Origin: Rubrivivax sp.
GTDB taxonomy: Bacteria > Pseudomonadota > Gammaproteobacteria > Burkholderiales > Burkholderiaceae_C
Direction: 5' to 3'
NCBI GenBank assembly: GCA_030693565.1
Contig: JAUYAJ010000437.1
Span: forward strand, 1-21,136
Length of the DNA stretch: 21,136 nt
The position numbers were made by a program, and so were the translations under genes. Within the stretch, counting starts at the first letter, position 1. Each line of letters opens with the position of its first letter. Shown here one piece after another: positions 1 to 8,567 of this stretch. The notes beneath the pieces were generated by a model, which saw only the letters and a list, made by a program, of their open reading frames with translations, searched no databases and was not told the DNA's origin.

Positions 1-462
1 TACCAGGCTTTGCTCGGCGCGCTGCTGGTCGCGGCAGTGGCCGTGCTGATGGTGCCGATCACGATGCAGGTGATCTCGCGCTACACCCAGCTCATTCCGT
101 CCTACATCTGGACCGAGGAGTTGTCGCGCTTCGTCTTCATCTGGATGGTGATGCTGGGCGCGATGGTCGCGCTGCGCGACAAAGCGCATTTCGAGGTCGA
201 CGTCTGGCCGACGCTGGCGCCGCGCCCGAATGCCGCACTGCGCATCGTTACCAACTTGCTGGTGCTGGTGTTTGCGCTGGTCTACGCCTGGTGGGGCATC
301 GAGTTCGTGCGCTTTGGCTGGAACCAGCATTCCGAACTCGCCGACCTGCCGATGACCTACATCTTCATCGCCTGGCCGGTCGCCGGCCTGACCTGGGTGC
401 TGTTCCTGGGCGAACAGCTGCTGGCCGACCTGCGCACCGTCGCCGCCGGGGCGCGGCCATGA
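1..462 (+). CDS. dctQ: TRAP transporter small permease (DctQ family), 5'-truncated by window edge
   Basis: The frame is open from the first base (Y-Q-A-L-L-G...), so the true start lies upstream of the window; a TTG at base 10 is not a convincing start. About 153 residues are visible. They contain hydrophobic segments near residues 4-24, 45-60, 80-100 and 117-140, with the family-typical amphipathic stretch S-Y-I-W-T-E-E-L-S-R-F between the first two. DctQ is the small inner-membrane subunit that, with DctM, forms the ion-coupled permease fed by a periplasmic DctP receptor. No dctP is in view; it would be expected upstream. The stop overlaps the dctM start in an ATGA at 459-462, indicating translational coupling. 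The substrate cannot be told from this subunit. Confidence 0.9.
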   Translation, partial: YQALLGALLVAAVAVLMVPITMQVISRYTQLIPSYIWTEELSRFVFIWMVMLGAMVALRDKAHFEVDVWPTLAPRPNAALRIVTNLLVLVFALVYAWWGIEFVRFGWNQHSELADLPMTYIFIAWPVAGLTWVLFLGEQLLADLRTVAAGARP

Positions 463-1778
463 TGCAGGCGATGCTGACGCCCGGCATGGCCGCGCTGGCC
501 TTGTTCGGCGCCTTCTTCGTCCTGCTGGTGCTGCGTGTGCCGGTGGCGTTTGCGCTCGGCCTGGCCTGCCTGCCGATCCTGGTCTACGAGCCACGGCTGT
601 CGCCGATGATGCTGTTCAACGAGACCTTCAAGTCCTATAACTCCTTCATCCTGCTCGCCGTGCCGCTGTTCCTGCTGACTGCCAACCTGATGGGCGTGGG
701 CGGCATCACCGACCGGCTGGTGCTGCTCTCGCGCACCCTGGTCGGCAGCATGCCGGGTGCGCTGGCGCAGATCAACGTCGTGCTGTCGGTCTTTTTCGCC
801 GGCATCTCGGGCTCGTCGACCGCCGACGCTGCGAGCCAGAGCAAGATCTTCATCGACGCCCAGACCCGGGAAGGCTACGACCGCTCGTTCTCGATCGCGG
901 TGACCGCGGTCTCGTCGGTGCTCGCGGTGATCATCCCGCCGTCGATCCTGATGGTGGTGTGGGGCGGCGTGATCTCGACCTCGATCGGCGCGCTCTACCT
1001 GGCCGGCATCGTGCCCGGACTGCTGATCGCCGGCGCGCAGATGGCGACCGTGCATGTCTACGCGGTGCGGCGCAAGTACCCGGTCTACCCACGCTCGACG
1101 CTGCGCGAGTTCGTCGTCGCCGCGCTGCGGTCGGTGCCGGCGCTGATGACGCCGTTCATCATCGTCGGCGGCATCTTGCTGGGCTGGTTCACGCCCACCG
1201 AGTCCGCCGCCGTCGCCGTGCTCTACGCGCTGGCGCTGACCACCTTCGTCTACCGCGAGATGAACCTCAAGCGCCTGGTCGAGGCTTTGTCGGAAACCGG
1301 CAAACTGTCGGCGATCGCCTTGTTCTGCGTCGGCACCGCCTCGGCCTTCGGCTGGCTGCTGGCCTACTACCAGATCCCGCAGGCGCTGCTGGCCAATGTC
1401 AGCAACTGGGGGCTGGGCATCGTCGGCGTCGGCTTCCTGATCGCCGCGGTGTTCCTGGTCACCGGCTGCTTCCTCGACGCGATCCCGGCCATCATCATCG
1501 TCGGCGTGACCTTGCAGCCGCTGGTGCAGTCGGTCGACATGCACCCGATCCAGTTCGCCATCATCGGCATCACCTCGCTGGCCTTCGGCCTGGTGACGCC
1601 GCCTTACGGCCTGTGCCTGATGGTGGCCTGTTCGGTGGCCAAGGTGCCGCTGCGCTTCGCGCTCAAAGACACGATGATCATGCTGGTGCCGATGCTGCTG
1701 GTGCTGGTGGCCATCATCCTGTGGCCCCAGGTGTCGCTGTTCATGCCGCAGCTCATCTCCCCCGAACTCGTCAAGTAG
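459..1778 (+). CDS. dctM: TRAP transporter large permease (DctM family)
   Basis: This is a 439-residue protein with about 12 predicted hydrophobic segments, the normal DctM size. Seen motifs include G-I-S-G-S-S-T-A-D near residue 115 and the late G-L-V-T-P-P-Y-G-L segment, both typical of DctM. In the family this subunit forms the sodium-coupled translocation path for organic acids and related solutes delivered by a periplasmic receptor. The start is set by the ATGATG at 459-464, whose first ATG overlaps the dctQ stop; a longer open frame upstream (from 291) only runs antisense-like through dctQ and lacks membrane-protein character. The next gene follows after 7 nt, so this and the SDR at 1786 appear co-transcribed. 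Confidence 0.95.
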   Translation: MMQAMLTPGMAALALFGAFFVLLVLRVPVAFALGLACLPILVYEPRLSPMMLFNETFKSYNSFILLAVPLFLLTANLMGVGGITDRLVLLSRTLVGSMPGALAQINVVLSVFFAGISGSSTADAASQSKIFIDAQTREGYDRSFSIAVTAVSSVLAVIIPPSILMVVWGGVISTSIGALYLAGIVPGLLIAGAQMATVHVYAVRRKYPVYPRSTLREFVVAALRSVPALMTPFIIVGGILLGWFTPTESAAVAVLYALALTTFVYREMNLKRLVEALSETGKLSAIALFCVGTASAFGWLLAYYQIPQALLANVSNWGLGIVGVGFLIAAVFLVTGCFLDAIPAIIIVGVTLQPLVQSVDMHPIQFAIIGITSLAFGLVTPPYGLCLMVACSVAKVPLRFALKDTMIMLVPMLLVLVAIILWPQVSLFMPQLISPELVK

Positions 1779-1785
1779 CCGCGCG

Positions 1786-2553
1786 ATGGACCACCCCAAC
1801 CCCTTCAACCTGCAAGACCGCAACGCCCTCGTCATCGGCGGCAGCAGCGGCATCGGCAAGGCGATCGCACAAGCCTATCTGCGCGCCGGGGCCCGGGTGC
1901 TGATCGCCGGGCGCAATGCCGACAAACTGGGCGCCGCCGTGGCCGAACTGACGGCCAGTGGCCGTGTGTCAGGCCATGCCGCCGACGCCAACGACGAAGC
2001 CAGCCTGCGCGCGCTCGTCGATGCGACGCTGGCGCAGTTCGGCCACATCGACGTGCTCGTCAACTGCCAGGGCATCACCGTGCTCAAGCCGGCCGAAGAC
2101 TTCAGCCGCGCCGACTGGGACAGCGTTGTCGACACCGACTTGAAGAGCGTGTTCTTCGCCTGCACCGAAGTCGGCCGCCACATGCTGGCGCGCGGCAGCG
2201 GCGCCATCATCAACATCGCCTCGCTGGCCTCGCACCGCGGCTGGCCGCGCAGTGCGCTTTACGCCATCGCCAAAGCCGGCGTGTACAGCCTGACGCAGAC
2301 GCTGGGCGCCGAATGGGCGGCGCGCGGGGTGCGAGTGAACGCGATCTCGCCAGGGTTTTTCATGACCGAGCTGAACCGCGACAAGATGTCGCCCGAACGC
2401 AAGGCGCTGGCACTGGCGCGCACGCCGGCCGGGCGTTTCGGCGACGTCGACGAACTGACTGGCGCTGCGATCTACCTGGCCTCACCGGCGGCCGGCTTCG
2501 TCACCGGCCAGACCATCGCCGTCGACGGCGGCTTCCTCGCCACCGGGCTGTAG
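1786..2553 (+). CDS. SDR-family NAD(P)-dependent oxidoreductase
   Basis: This is a 255-residue classical short-chain dehydrogenase/reductase. Visible features are the dinucleotide-binding G-G-S-S-G-I-G (residues 18-24), N-C-Q-G (93-96) where most family members have N-N-A-G, the catalytic Ser146, Tyr159 and Lys163 (Y-A-I-A-K), and a C-terminal G-Q-T-I-A-V-D-G-G-F. It resembles the gluconate 5-dehydrogenase/KduD-like branch and would oxidise a secondary hydroxyl or reduce a ketone in the cytoplasm. It starts 7 nt after dctM with no clear Shine-Dalgarno, suggesting translational coupling to the transporter, so its substrate is plausibly what the TRAP system imports. It converges on the flavoprotein gene with only 10 nt between stops. 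Family assignment is firm; substrate is unknown. Confidence 0.93.
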   Translation: MDHPNPFNLQDRNALVIGGSSGIGKAIAQAYLRAGARVLIAGRNADKLGAAVAELTASGRVSGHAADANDEASLRALVDATLAQFGHIDVLVNCQGITVLKPAEDFSRADWDSVVDTDLKSVFFACTEVGRHMLARGSGAIINIASLASHRGWPRSALYAIAKAGVYSLTQTLGAEWAARGVRVNAISPGFFMTELNRDKMSPERKALALARTPAGRFGDVDELTGAAIYLASPAAGFVTGQTIAVDGGFLATGL

Positions 2554-2563
2554 ACGCCGCGCT

Positions 2564-4018
2564 TCAGCCGCGCCCCGCCGCCGCGCGCTGCCCCGCGCGC
2601 CGGCCCGACGCAAACGCCCAGGCCAGGTGGTGGCCATGGCCTTTGAGCAGCAGCCCGCCCTGGCCCGTGGCACCGGCCGCCAGCAGGCCGGGGATGGGCT
2701 GGTCGTCACTGCCCAGCACCCGGTGCTCGATGTCGACGCGCAGCCCGCCTTCGCTGTGCACGAAGACCGAGCGCACCGGCCCGAGGGCGATGAACGGCGC
2801 TTCGGTCAGCGCATCGCCACCGTCGCCCGCCGCCGCGCTGCGCGCCAACGCCGCCGGGTCCATGCCCAGGCGCTGCGCCAGCGCCGCCAGCGTCGGCGCC
2901 TGGGTGTAGACGTCGGGCCGGTTGCGCCGGTAGTCGTCCAGGTAGGCGTAGGCGATGCCCGGCGCGGTGGAGATGAAATGCGGCCAGGCGCCGTAGCGGC
3001 GCGCGATGGCGCCGTTGATCAGGATCCAGCCCTGCTTGCCGGGCTGGTCGGGCAGGCGCAGTGCGGGCTGGTCGCGCTCGTCGCCAAAGCGCTCGCCACG
3101 CGCGTTGACGAGCCGGGCGCCGTCGTCGAACAGCGCCACCGACGGCGCCAGCGCGGTGGTCAGGAACTTCATCATGAAAGGCCGCAGCAGCGCCATCGGC
3201 AGGTGCTCGAGCGACCACTGCATGGCGCTGGCCAGCGCGCGCCACGGCGGCAGCCGGCGCACCCAGGTTTCCTGCACCGGGGCGATGAAGCGGATCTCGG
3301 GGCCGAGCGCGAGGTCGCCGTTGATCACTTGCGCGCCCAGCAACTCGGCCATCGCCTGGCCGTCGCCGGTGGCGGTGAGGTTGACGCCCTCGACCTTGGC
3401 TTGCTGCGCGCCCATGTAGCGCGCCTTGTGCACCGCGCCATTGGTGAAGTCGCCGGCGGCCAGGATGACGGCGCCGCGGGCGTCGATGGCCGCGCCGCCG
3501 CTGAGCTCGACGCCGACGACTCGGCCGCCGTCGACACGCAGCGACGCCACCGGCGCGCCGAGCCGGATCTCGACGCCGGCGCGCCGCGCACGCCGCGCCA
3601 GGTGGTAGATGAAGGCGCGCGAGTTCGGCAGCACGTTGTGCATGCGCGGCTGGCGGTGCGGCGGCTCGGGCATCGGGCCGTAGAAGCGCACGCCGCTGTC
3701 GAGCAGCCACTGGAAGGTGGCCGGCATCTCGTCGCAGAGCACGCGGCGCAAGGCGTCGTTGTCGCGCGGCTGCAGTTCGCCGGCAAAGCCCGGCATGTCG
3801 GCCCAGTGCTCGGCCGGGCTGTCGACGATGCCGCGCCGGCGCTGGTGCGCCGTCTGCGTCGCCGTCACCGAGCCGATCGACCAGGCGGTGGAGCCACCCA
3901 GCTGCGCATTCTTCTCCAGCAGCAGCACCGAAGCGCCGGCCTCGGCGGCCTCGATGGCCGCGGCCAGGCCGGCGCCGCCGCCGCCGACGACAACGACGTC
4001 GAAGTGCTCGCCGGCCAT
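2564..4018 (-). CDS. FAD-dependent oxidoreductase (FAD_binding_2; fumarate reductase/3-ketosteroid dehydrogenase-like)
   Basis: This 484-residue flavoprotein begins with a Rossmann dinucleotide site (V-V-V-V-G-G-G-G-A-G-L, residues 8-18, with Glu35 ending the second strand), followed by the G-G-S-T-A-W segment at 41-46. A second FAD-contacting region, A-A-G-A-T-G-Q-G-G-L-L-L-K-G-H-G, lies near the C-terminus. This layout is that of the flavoprotein group containing fumarate reductase, urocanate reductase, tricarballylate dehydrogenase and KstD, which introduce or reduce a C=C bond next to a carbonyl or carboxylate. No export signal is seen, so it should be cytoplasmic. It is the last gene of the minus-strand operon, starting 10 nt after the SDR stop. 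Which substrate it takes is not readable from sequence. Confidence 0.9.
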   Translation of the reverse strand: MAGEHFDVVVVGGGGAGLAAAIEAAEAGASVLLLEKNAQLGGSTAWSIGSVTATQTAHQRRRGIVDSPAEHWADMPGFAGELQPRDNDALRRVLCDEMPATFQWLLDSGVRFYGPMPEPPHRQPRMHNVLPNSRAFIYHLARRARRAGVEIRLGAPVASLRVDGGRVVGVELSGGAAIDARGAVILAAGDFTNGAVHKARYMGAQQAKVEGVNLTATGDGQAMAELLGAQVINGDLALGPEIRFIAPVQETWVRRLPPWRALASAMQWSLEHLPMALLRPFMMKFLTTALAPSVALFDDGARLVNARGERFGDERDQPALRLPDQPGKQGWILINGAIARRYGAWPHFISTAPGIAYAYLDDYRRNRPDVYTQAPTLAALAQRLGMDPAALARSAAAGDGGDALTEAPFIALGPVRSVFVHSEGGLRVDIEHRVLGSDDQPIPGLLAAGATGQGGLLLKGHGHHLAWAFASGRRAGQRAAAGRG

Positions 4019-4028
4019 CGCCGTCAGC

Positions 4029-4751
4029 TCAGACCATGCCGCCGTTGGGCTGCAGCACCTGACCGACCACCCAGGAGGCGCGCGACGAGAGCAGGAAGCT
4101 CACCGCCTCGGCCACTTCTTCGGGCCGGCCGACGCGGTTCAACGGGCTCATCGCCGCCGAACGCGCCTTCATCTCGTCGGTCTTGCCGGCGCGGAAGAGG
4201 TCGGTGTCGACCGGCCCCGGCGCCACCGCGTTGACGCGCACCTGGCGCGGCGCGAGTTCCTTGGCCATGCTGCGCACCAGGCTCTCCACCGCCGCCTTGC
4301 TGGCCGTGTAGGGGCCGCCGCCGGGCACGGCGTGGCGCACCATCGACGTCGTCAGCGCGACGATGGCGCCGCCGTCGGCCACCTGGCGCGCGGCTTCGCG
4401 CAGCACGTTGAAAGCGCCGACGATGTTGACCTCGACGAGCTGGCGGAAGTTCTCGTCGCTGAACTGCGCCAGCGGCCCCGGCGGCACGTTGATGCCGGCG
4501 TTGGCCAGCACCGCCTGCACCGGGCTGCCGAAGTCGCGCGAAGCGTCTTCGAAGACCTTGGCGACCGCAGCGGCGTCACGCACGTCGGCGGCGTAGCCGG
4601 CGGCGCGGCCGGCGCCGCGCGCGGCCAGTGGCTGGGTCGCCGTGGTCGCGGTGTAGGCGACGTCGAAGCCGTCGCGCAGCAAGGTCTCGACGCAGGCTGC
4701 GCCAATGCCGCGTGATCCACCGAAGACGATGGCCAGGGGTCGCTTGCTCAT
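4029..4751 (-). CDS. SDR-family oxidoreductase (FabG-like)
   Basis: This 240-residue short-chain dehydrogenase has G-G-S-R-G-I-G at residues 11-17, N-A-G at 84-86, active-site Ser136, Tyr148 and Lys152 (Y-T-A-S-K), and an N-A-V-A-P-G-P-V-D-T segment at 174-183. The C-terminus N-G-G-M-V is typical of FabG-like enzymes. An Arg at position 14 of the glycine motif is common in NADP(H)-preferring members, but the preference is only inferred. The start has an AAGGA about 8 nt upstream. The gene lies between the ThDP enzyme (27 nt upstream) and the flavoprotein (10 nt downstream) in one operon, so it probably handles a hydroxy/keto intermediate of the same pathway. Confidence 0.93.
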   Translation of the reverse strand: MSKRPLAIVFGGSRGIGAACVETLLRDGFDVAYTATTATQPLAARGAGRAAGYAADVRDAAAVAKVFEDASRDFGSPVQAVLANAGINVPPGPLAQFSDENFRQLVEVNIVGAFNVLREAARQVADGGAIVALTTSMVRHAVPGGGPYTASKAAVESLVRSMAKELAPRQVRVNAVAPGPVDTDLFRAGKTDEMKARSAAMSPLNRVGRPEEVAEAVSFLLSSRASWVVGQVLQPNGGMV

Positions 4752-4778
4752 GGAGCTGTTCCTTGAAGTGAGAGGGCG

Positions 4779-6557
4779 TCAGGCGACATGGGCCTTGCCG
4801 AAGATCGGCTCTTTGTACGGGATCGGCGGCAGCTGCCAGGTGCCGGTGGACGGTGGCCGCACGTCAGCGTCGACATGGACGTCGATGACGCAGGGGCGCT
4901 TGTTCTTCAGCGCCAGCTCGATCGCGGCGGCCAGGTCTTGCGGCCGCTTGACCGTCATGCCGTCGGCGCCGCAGGCGCGCGCCCAGGCAGCGAAGTCGGG
5001 GTTGTAAGGCGCGCCGGTCTGGCCGTTGTAGAACGCGGTGCCGATCTCGCGGCCGTCGAACAAGCCGTATTGCAGGTCGCGGATCGCGCCCCAGGCGAAG
5101 TTGTTCCACACCACCCAGATCACTGGCAGGTTGTATTCGACCGCGGTGCATAGCACATAGGGCGCCATCGTGAAGCCGCCGTCGCCGACCACCGCCACCA
5201 CCGGCCGGTCGGGCGCGGCCAACTGGGCACCCAGCGCGCCGCAGACGCCAAAGCCCATGCTCGAGTAACCCCAGCTGTTGAGCATGCTCTGGCTGCGCTT
5301 GGCCTGCCAGAACTGCATGAACCAGTTGTGGTGCACGCCCGAGTCCAGCGCCAGGATGACGTCACCCGGCAGCAGTTTTTGCAGCGTGCCGACGACGAAC
5401 TCGGGCCGCAGCGGGCTGGTCGAATCCTCGAAGTGCGGGCGCACAAAGGCTTCCCACTCGACCTGCCAGCCGCGCACCTGCTCGCCCCAGGGTGCGTAGC
5501 GCTGGGCGCTGATGGCCGGCCGTGCATCGAGTGCGTTGAGCAGCTGGCGGGTGAAGGTCTTGACGTCGGCGATGATGCCCAGCGTGGGCGGGTAGTTGCG
5601 GCCCAGTTCCTGCGGGTCGATGTCGACATGCAGCAGCTGGCTCTTGGGGAAGTTCCACGAATAGCCGGGCTGCCAGCTCGACGACGAACGGTCGTCGAAG
5701 CGCGTGCCCAGCGTGATCACCAGGTCGGCAAAACGCCCGGCCTGGTTCGCCGGGTAGGCGCCATTGCGGCCGATGAAGCCCAGCGCCAACGGGTCGGTGC
5801 CGGCGATGCAGCCCATGCCGTTGGGCGAGGTGATGACCGGGATGCCCAGCCGCTGCGCCAGTTCGGTGATCTCGGGCCCGGCTTCGGACAGCGTGGCGCC
5901 ATGGCCGATGAACAGCGCCGGCTGCTGCGCCGCGGCCAGCAGGTCGAGTGCGGCGGCGATGTCGGCGTCGCTGGCGCCCGGGCGGTGCGGCCGGTCGAGC
6001 TGCGAAGCCGCCGGCAGCTCGACATCGGCCTCCTCCTGGAACACGTTGTACGGGATGTCCAGGTTCACCGGGCCGGGCCGGCCGGTGACCATGGTGTCCA
6101 GGCCTTGGCGCAATGCCAGCGGCAGCATGTCCACGCGCGTCGGCTGGAAGCTGCGCTTGACCACCGGCCGCAGCACCTGGGCGAAGTCGGCCTGGTTGTG
6201 TTTGTAGAGCTCCTGGAAGGGCGCGCGGTTGTGCTGGCTGGTGGGCACGTTGGCGGTGATCGCCATGAAGGCCGACGAGTCCGACAGCGCGGTGGCCAGC
6301 GACATCACCAGGTTGGCCGATCCCGGCCCGGTGCTGGTCAGCGTGACCACCGGCCGGTGCTTGACGCGGTAGTAGGCGTCGGCCATGTGGCCGGCGCATT
6401 GCTCGTGGCGCGGCGAGATCAGCTGCAGCTTGTCGCGCACGTCGTAGAGCGCGTCGAGGATGCCCACGTTGCCATGACCGCAGATGCCGAACACATAAGG
6501 CACCTTTTCCTGCACCAGGGTCTGGGCAATGACCTCGCCCCCCTTCATCAGCGGCAT
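4779..6557 (-). CDS. Thiamine diphosphate-dependent enzyme (acetolactate synthase-like large subunit)
   Basis: This 592-residue protein has the three-domain layout of the ThDP decarboxylase/carboligase family. The N-terminal pyrimidine-binding domain carries R-H-E-Q with the cofactor-activating Glu52. A central domain spans about 195-345. The C-terminal diphosphate/Mg-binding domain has G-D-G (458-460) through N-N (485-486), about 28 residues as expected. Family members decarboxylate 2-oxo acids or cleave/join acyl groups with aldehydes. A feeding aldehyde dehydrogenase next door fits a decarboxylase, C-C lyase or carboligase. No small regulatory subunit (IlvH-like) is nearby, which argues against a biosynthetic acetolactate synthase. 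The start has GGGAG 7 nt upstream. Benzoylformate decarboxylase-like, glyoxylate carboligase-like or Xsc-like activities cannot be separated by eye. Confidence 0.92.
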   Translation of the reverse strand: MPLMKGGEVIAQTLVQEKVPYVFGICGHGNVGILDALYDVRDKLQLISPRHEQCAGHMADAYYRVKHRPVVTLTSTGPGSANLVMSLATALSDSSAFMAITANVPTSQHNRAPFQELYKHNQADFAQVLRPVVKRSFQPTRVDMLPLALRQGLDTMVTGRPGPVNLDIPYNVFQEEADVELPAASQLDRPHRPGASDADIAAALDLLAAAQQPALFIGHGATLSEAGPEITELAQRLGIPVITSPNGMGCIAGTDPLALGFIGRNGAYPANQAGRFADLVITLGTRFDDRSSSSWQPGYSWNFPKSQLLHVDIDPQELGRNYPPTLGIIADVKTFTRQLLNALDARPAISAQRYAPWGEQVRGWQVEWEAFVRPHFEDSTSPLRPEFVVGTLQKLLPGDVILALDSGVHHNWFMQFWQAKRSQSMLNSWGYSSMGFGVCGALGAQLAAPDRPVVAVVGDGGFTMAPYVLCTAVEYNLPVIWVVWNNFAWGAIRDLQYGLFDGREIGTAFYNGQTGAPYNPDFAAWARACGADGMTVKRPQDLAAAIELALKNKRPCVIDVHVDADVRPPSTGTWQLPPIPYKEPIFGKAHVA

Positions 6558-6604
6558 GGGGTCGCTCCCGGCATGGCGTTCGTCGTCGGTTTCATCTTCA
6601 GGGT

Positions 6605-8038
6605 TCAGGCGGTGATGGTGACCATGCGCTCTTCGCTCATTTCGCGCACGGCATGGTAGGGGCCTTCGCGGCCGAAGCCGCTGTCTTTGCTGCCACCGTA
6701 GGGCATGACGTCGACGCGTGAGCTCGAAGTCTCGTTGATGTGCACGCCGCCCACCTCCAGCTCGCGCGCCGCCCGGAAAGCGTCACCGAGCCGGTTGGTG
6801 AACAGCCCCGTGGCCAGGCCGTAGGGGGTGGCGTTGATGCGCGCGATGGCGTCGTCCAGCGTCGCGAACGGCACGATCGACACCACCGGGCCGAAGATCT
6901 CCTGGCAGCACACCGGCATGCGGTCGTCGACATTGGTCAGCAGCGTCGGCGGGATCACCGCGCCGCGCCGCGGGCCGCCGGCCAGGCGCTGCGCGCCCTG
7001 GGCCAGCGCGTCGTCGATCCAGCGCTCGATGCGCTGCGCCGCCGCTTCGCTGATCACCGGGCCGACCACGCAGCCGGGCTGGCTGGGGTCGCCGAAAGGC
7101 AGCGCCTGCACCAGCGCCGCGAGCCGCTCTTCGACCTCGGCCCGGATGGCGCTGTGCACCAGCAACACCTGCACCGAGGTGCAGACCTGGCCGGCCTTGC
7201 GGTAGCCGGCGTTGATGAGCTTGGGCAGCGCGGCGTCGAGGTCGGCGTCGTCGGCGAGCACGGTGAAGGCGATGCTGCCCAGCTCCATCTGCGTGCGCCG
7301 CAAACCGGCGCGCTGCTGGATCGCCCGGCCCGCCTCGGTGCTGCCGGTGAAGGCGTAAAAGCGCACCAGCGGTTCGTCGAGCAGCCACTGCGCCACTTCG
7401 GCGCCGCCATGCAGCACCGACATCAGCCCCGGCGGCAGGCCAGCGGCCAGCAGCACCTCGGCCATCACGTTGGCTGCCGTCGGCGTGTGCGCCGAGGGCT
7501 TGAGCACGACCGCGTTGCCCGCTGCCAGCGCCGGCGCCACCTTGTGGGCCACGGTGTTCAGCGGCGCGTTGAAGGGCGTGATCGCGCACACCACGCCGAG
7601 CGGCACGCGCAGCGTGAAGCCGAAGCGCCCGGCTTGCTGCGGCGCGCCTTCCAGCGGCACCACATCACCGGCGAAGCGCCGCGCCTCTTCGGCCGACAGC
7701 TTGAAGGTGATCAGACAGCGCTTGAGCTCGCCGCCGGCATCGGCGGCGGTGAAGCCGGCCTCGCGCTGCAGCGCGCGCACCAGTTCGTCGGCGCGCTGCT
7801 CGAGCAAGGCGGCGGCGCGGTCGAGGATCTGGCCACGCTCGAAGGGCGTCAGCCGGCTGGCGCGGTATGCCGCATGCGCCGCCGTCACCGCCTGCTTGAC
7901 TTGCTCACGCGACGGCAGGTGCAGCTCACCGCAGGGCGCGAGGTGGAATTTGTCGAGCACGGCCTGGCGCTCGGCGCCGTCGACCCAGGCGCCGGCGATC
8001 AGCAGCCGCGACTGGACCACGGAGACGTCGTTCTTCAT
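6605..8038 (-). CDS. NAD(P)-dependent aldehyde dehydrogenase
   Basis: This 477-residue member of the ALDH superfamily would oxidise an aldehyde to its acid (or acyl product) in the cytoplasm. Visible are the P-F-N (Asn157) that stabilises the oxyanion, F-T-G-S-T-E-A-G (230-237), general base Glu252 in M-E-L-G-S, and nucleophile Cys286 in G-Q-V-C-T-S. The common E-L-G-G is E-L-G-S here. The C-terminal P-Y-G-G-S-K-D-S-G is canonical. The start at 8038 (M-K-N-D) was chosen because the frame is open a further 41 codons upstream only as an Arg/Ser/Cys-rich shadow of the cupin gene; the cupin stop is 13 nt upstream. It is the second gene of the operon and probably acts on the aldehyde made or consumed by the ThDP enzyme. 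Confidence 0.94.
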   Translation of the reverse strand: MKNDVSVVQSRLLIAGAWVDGAERQAVLDKFHLAPCGELHLPSREQVKQAVTAAHAAYRASRLTPFERGQILDRAAALLEQRADELVRALQREAGFTAADAGGELKRCLITFKLSAEEARRFAGDVVPLEGAPQQAGRFGFTLRVPLGVVCAITPFNAPLNTVAHKVAPALAAGNAVVLKPSAHTPTAANVMAEVLLAAGLPPGLMSVLHGGAEVAQWLLDEPLVRFYAFTGSTEAGRAIQQRAGLRRTQMELGSIAFTVLADDADLDAALPKLINAGYRKAGQVCTSVQVLLVHSAIRAEVEERLAALVQALPFGDPSQPGCVVGPVISEAAAQRIERWIDDALAQGAQRLAGGPRRGAVIPPTLLTNVDDRMPVCCQEIFGPVVSIVPFATLDDAIARINATPYGLATGLFTNRLGDAFRAARELEVGGVHINETSSSRVDVMPYGGSKDSGFGREGPYHAVREMSEERMVTITA

Positions 8039-8051
8039 CGTCGATCGCTCC

Positions 8052-8444
8052 TCAGACCGGCGCTTCGCCGTCTTCGACCGGCGAGGTGACGACCAGGAAG
8101 ACCAGCGGCACCAGGCCGTTGTTGGTGAAGCTGTGGCGCACGCCCGGCGGCACGAACACATAGTCGTGCTTGCGCATCAGCACCCGGCGCTCGTCCAGCG
8201 TCAGCAGGCCTTCGCCTTCGAGCACGTGGTAGACCTGCTCCTGCACCCGGTGCACATGCTCGGCCACATGGGCCATCGGCTGGTAGCAGGAGATACGGTG
8301 GTCGATGTGGCGCGAGCCACAGTTCGCCGGCGCCACCAGCGCCTTCGACAAGGCGCCGCCGAAGTGGCCGGGGAACTCCTGCCAGGGGATGTCGGCGATG
8401 TGGCTGACGAAGGCTTCACGCGTCTGCGATGGGGAAGTGGTCAT
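8052..8444 (-). CDS. Cupin-domain protein
   Basis: This is a 130-residue single-domain cupin. Motif 1 supplies His63, His65 and Glu69 (E-H-V-H-R-V-Q-E-Q), and motif 2 is F-V-P-P-G-V-R-H-S-F-T-N with His104, together giving a complete 3-His/1-Glu metal site. Such small cupins may be isomerases, dioxygenases, decarboxylases or ligand-binding proteins; the sequence does not decide. It is the promoter-proximal gene of the five-gene minus-strand operon, with an AGGA close to its ATG and a candidate promoter about 27 nt upstream of the start. Its first position, ahead of the ALDH by 13 nt, suggests an early or accessory step in the same pathway. Confidence 0.9.
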   Translation of the reverse strand: MTTSPSQTREAFVSHIADIPWQEFPGHFGGALSKALVAPANCGSRHIDHRISCYQPMAHVAEHVHRVQEQVYHVLEGEGLLTLDERRVLMRKHDYVFVPPGVRHSFTNNGLVPLVFLVVTSPVEDGEAPV

Positions 8445-8470
8445 GGCGTCCTGGCCTGCGGTGGACCGCC

Positions 8471-8524
8471 AGTCTATGAACTGTGCGCCCCCAGGGGAAC
8501 TACCGATTTCCGAAGGCGCCTATC
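8471..8524 (-). promoter_or_regulatory. Candidate activator site and promoter of the cupin operon
   Basis: On the minus strand a 27-bp element (8524 down to 8498) ends in GGAAATCGGTAGTT. It overlaps a poor -35-like TTCCCC (8499-8494), followed by a 17-nt spacer and a -10-like TAGACT (8476-8471). The predicted transcript would start near 8464, about 20 nt before the cupin ATG. The same element with the same spacing precedes two plus-strand operons. A weak -35 overlapped by a conserved element is the usual picture of activator-dependent transcription, but the activator is not in the window. The promoter call rests on this three-way conservation rather than on hexamer quality. Confidence 0.65.
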
Positions 8525-8567
8525 GCGCCGGCTTATAGCCAACCCGGTGAGGGCTAGCGGCGCGGCT

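Noticed and set aside
8039..8161. Extra 41 N-terminal residues for the aldehyde dehydrogenase
   Set aside because: The extension is an Arg/Ser/Trp-rich shadow of the cupin C-terminus; the family start and spacing fit ATG at 8038.
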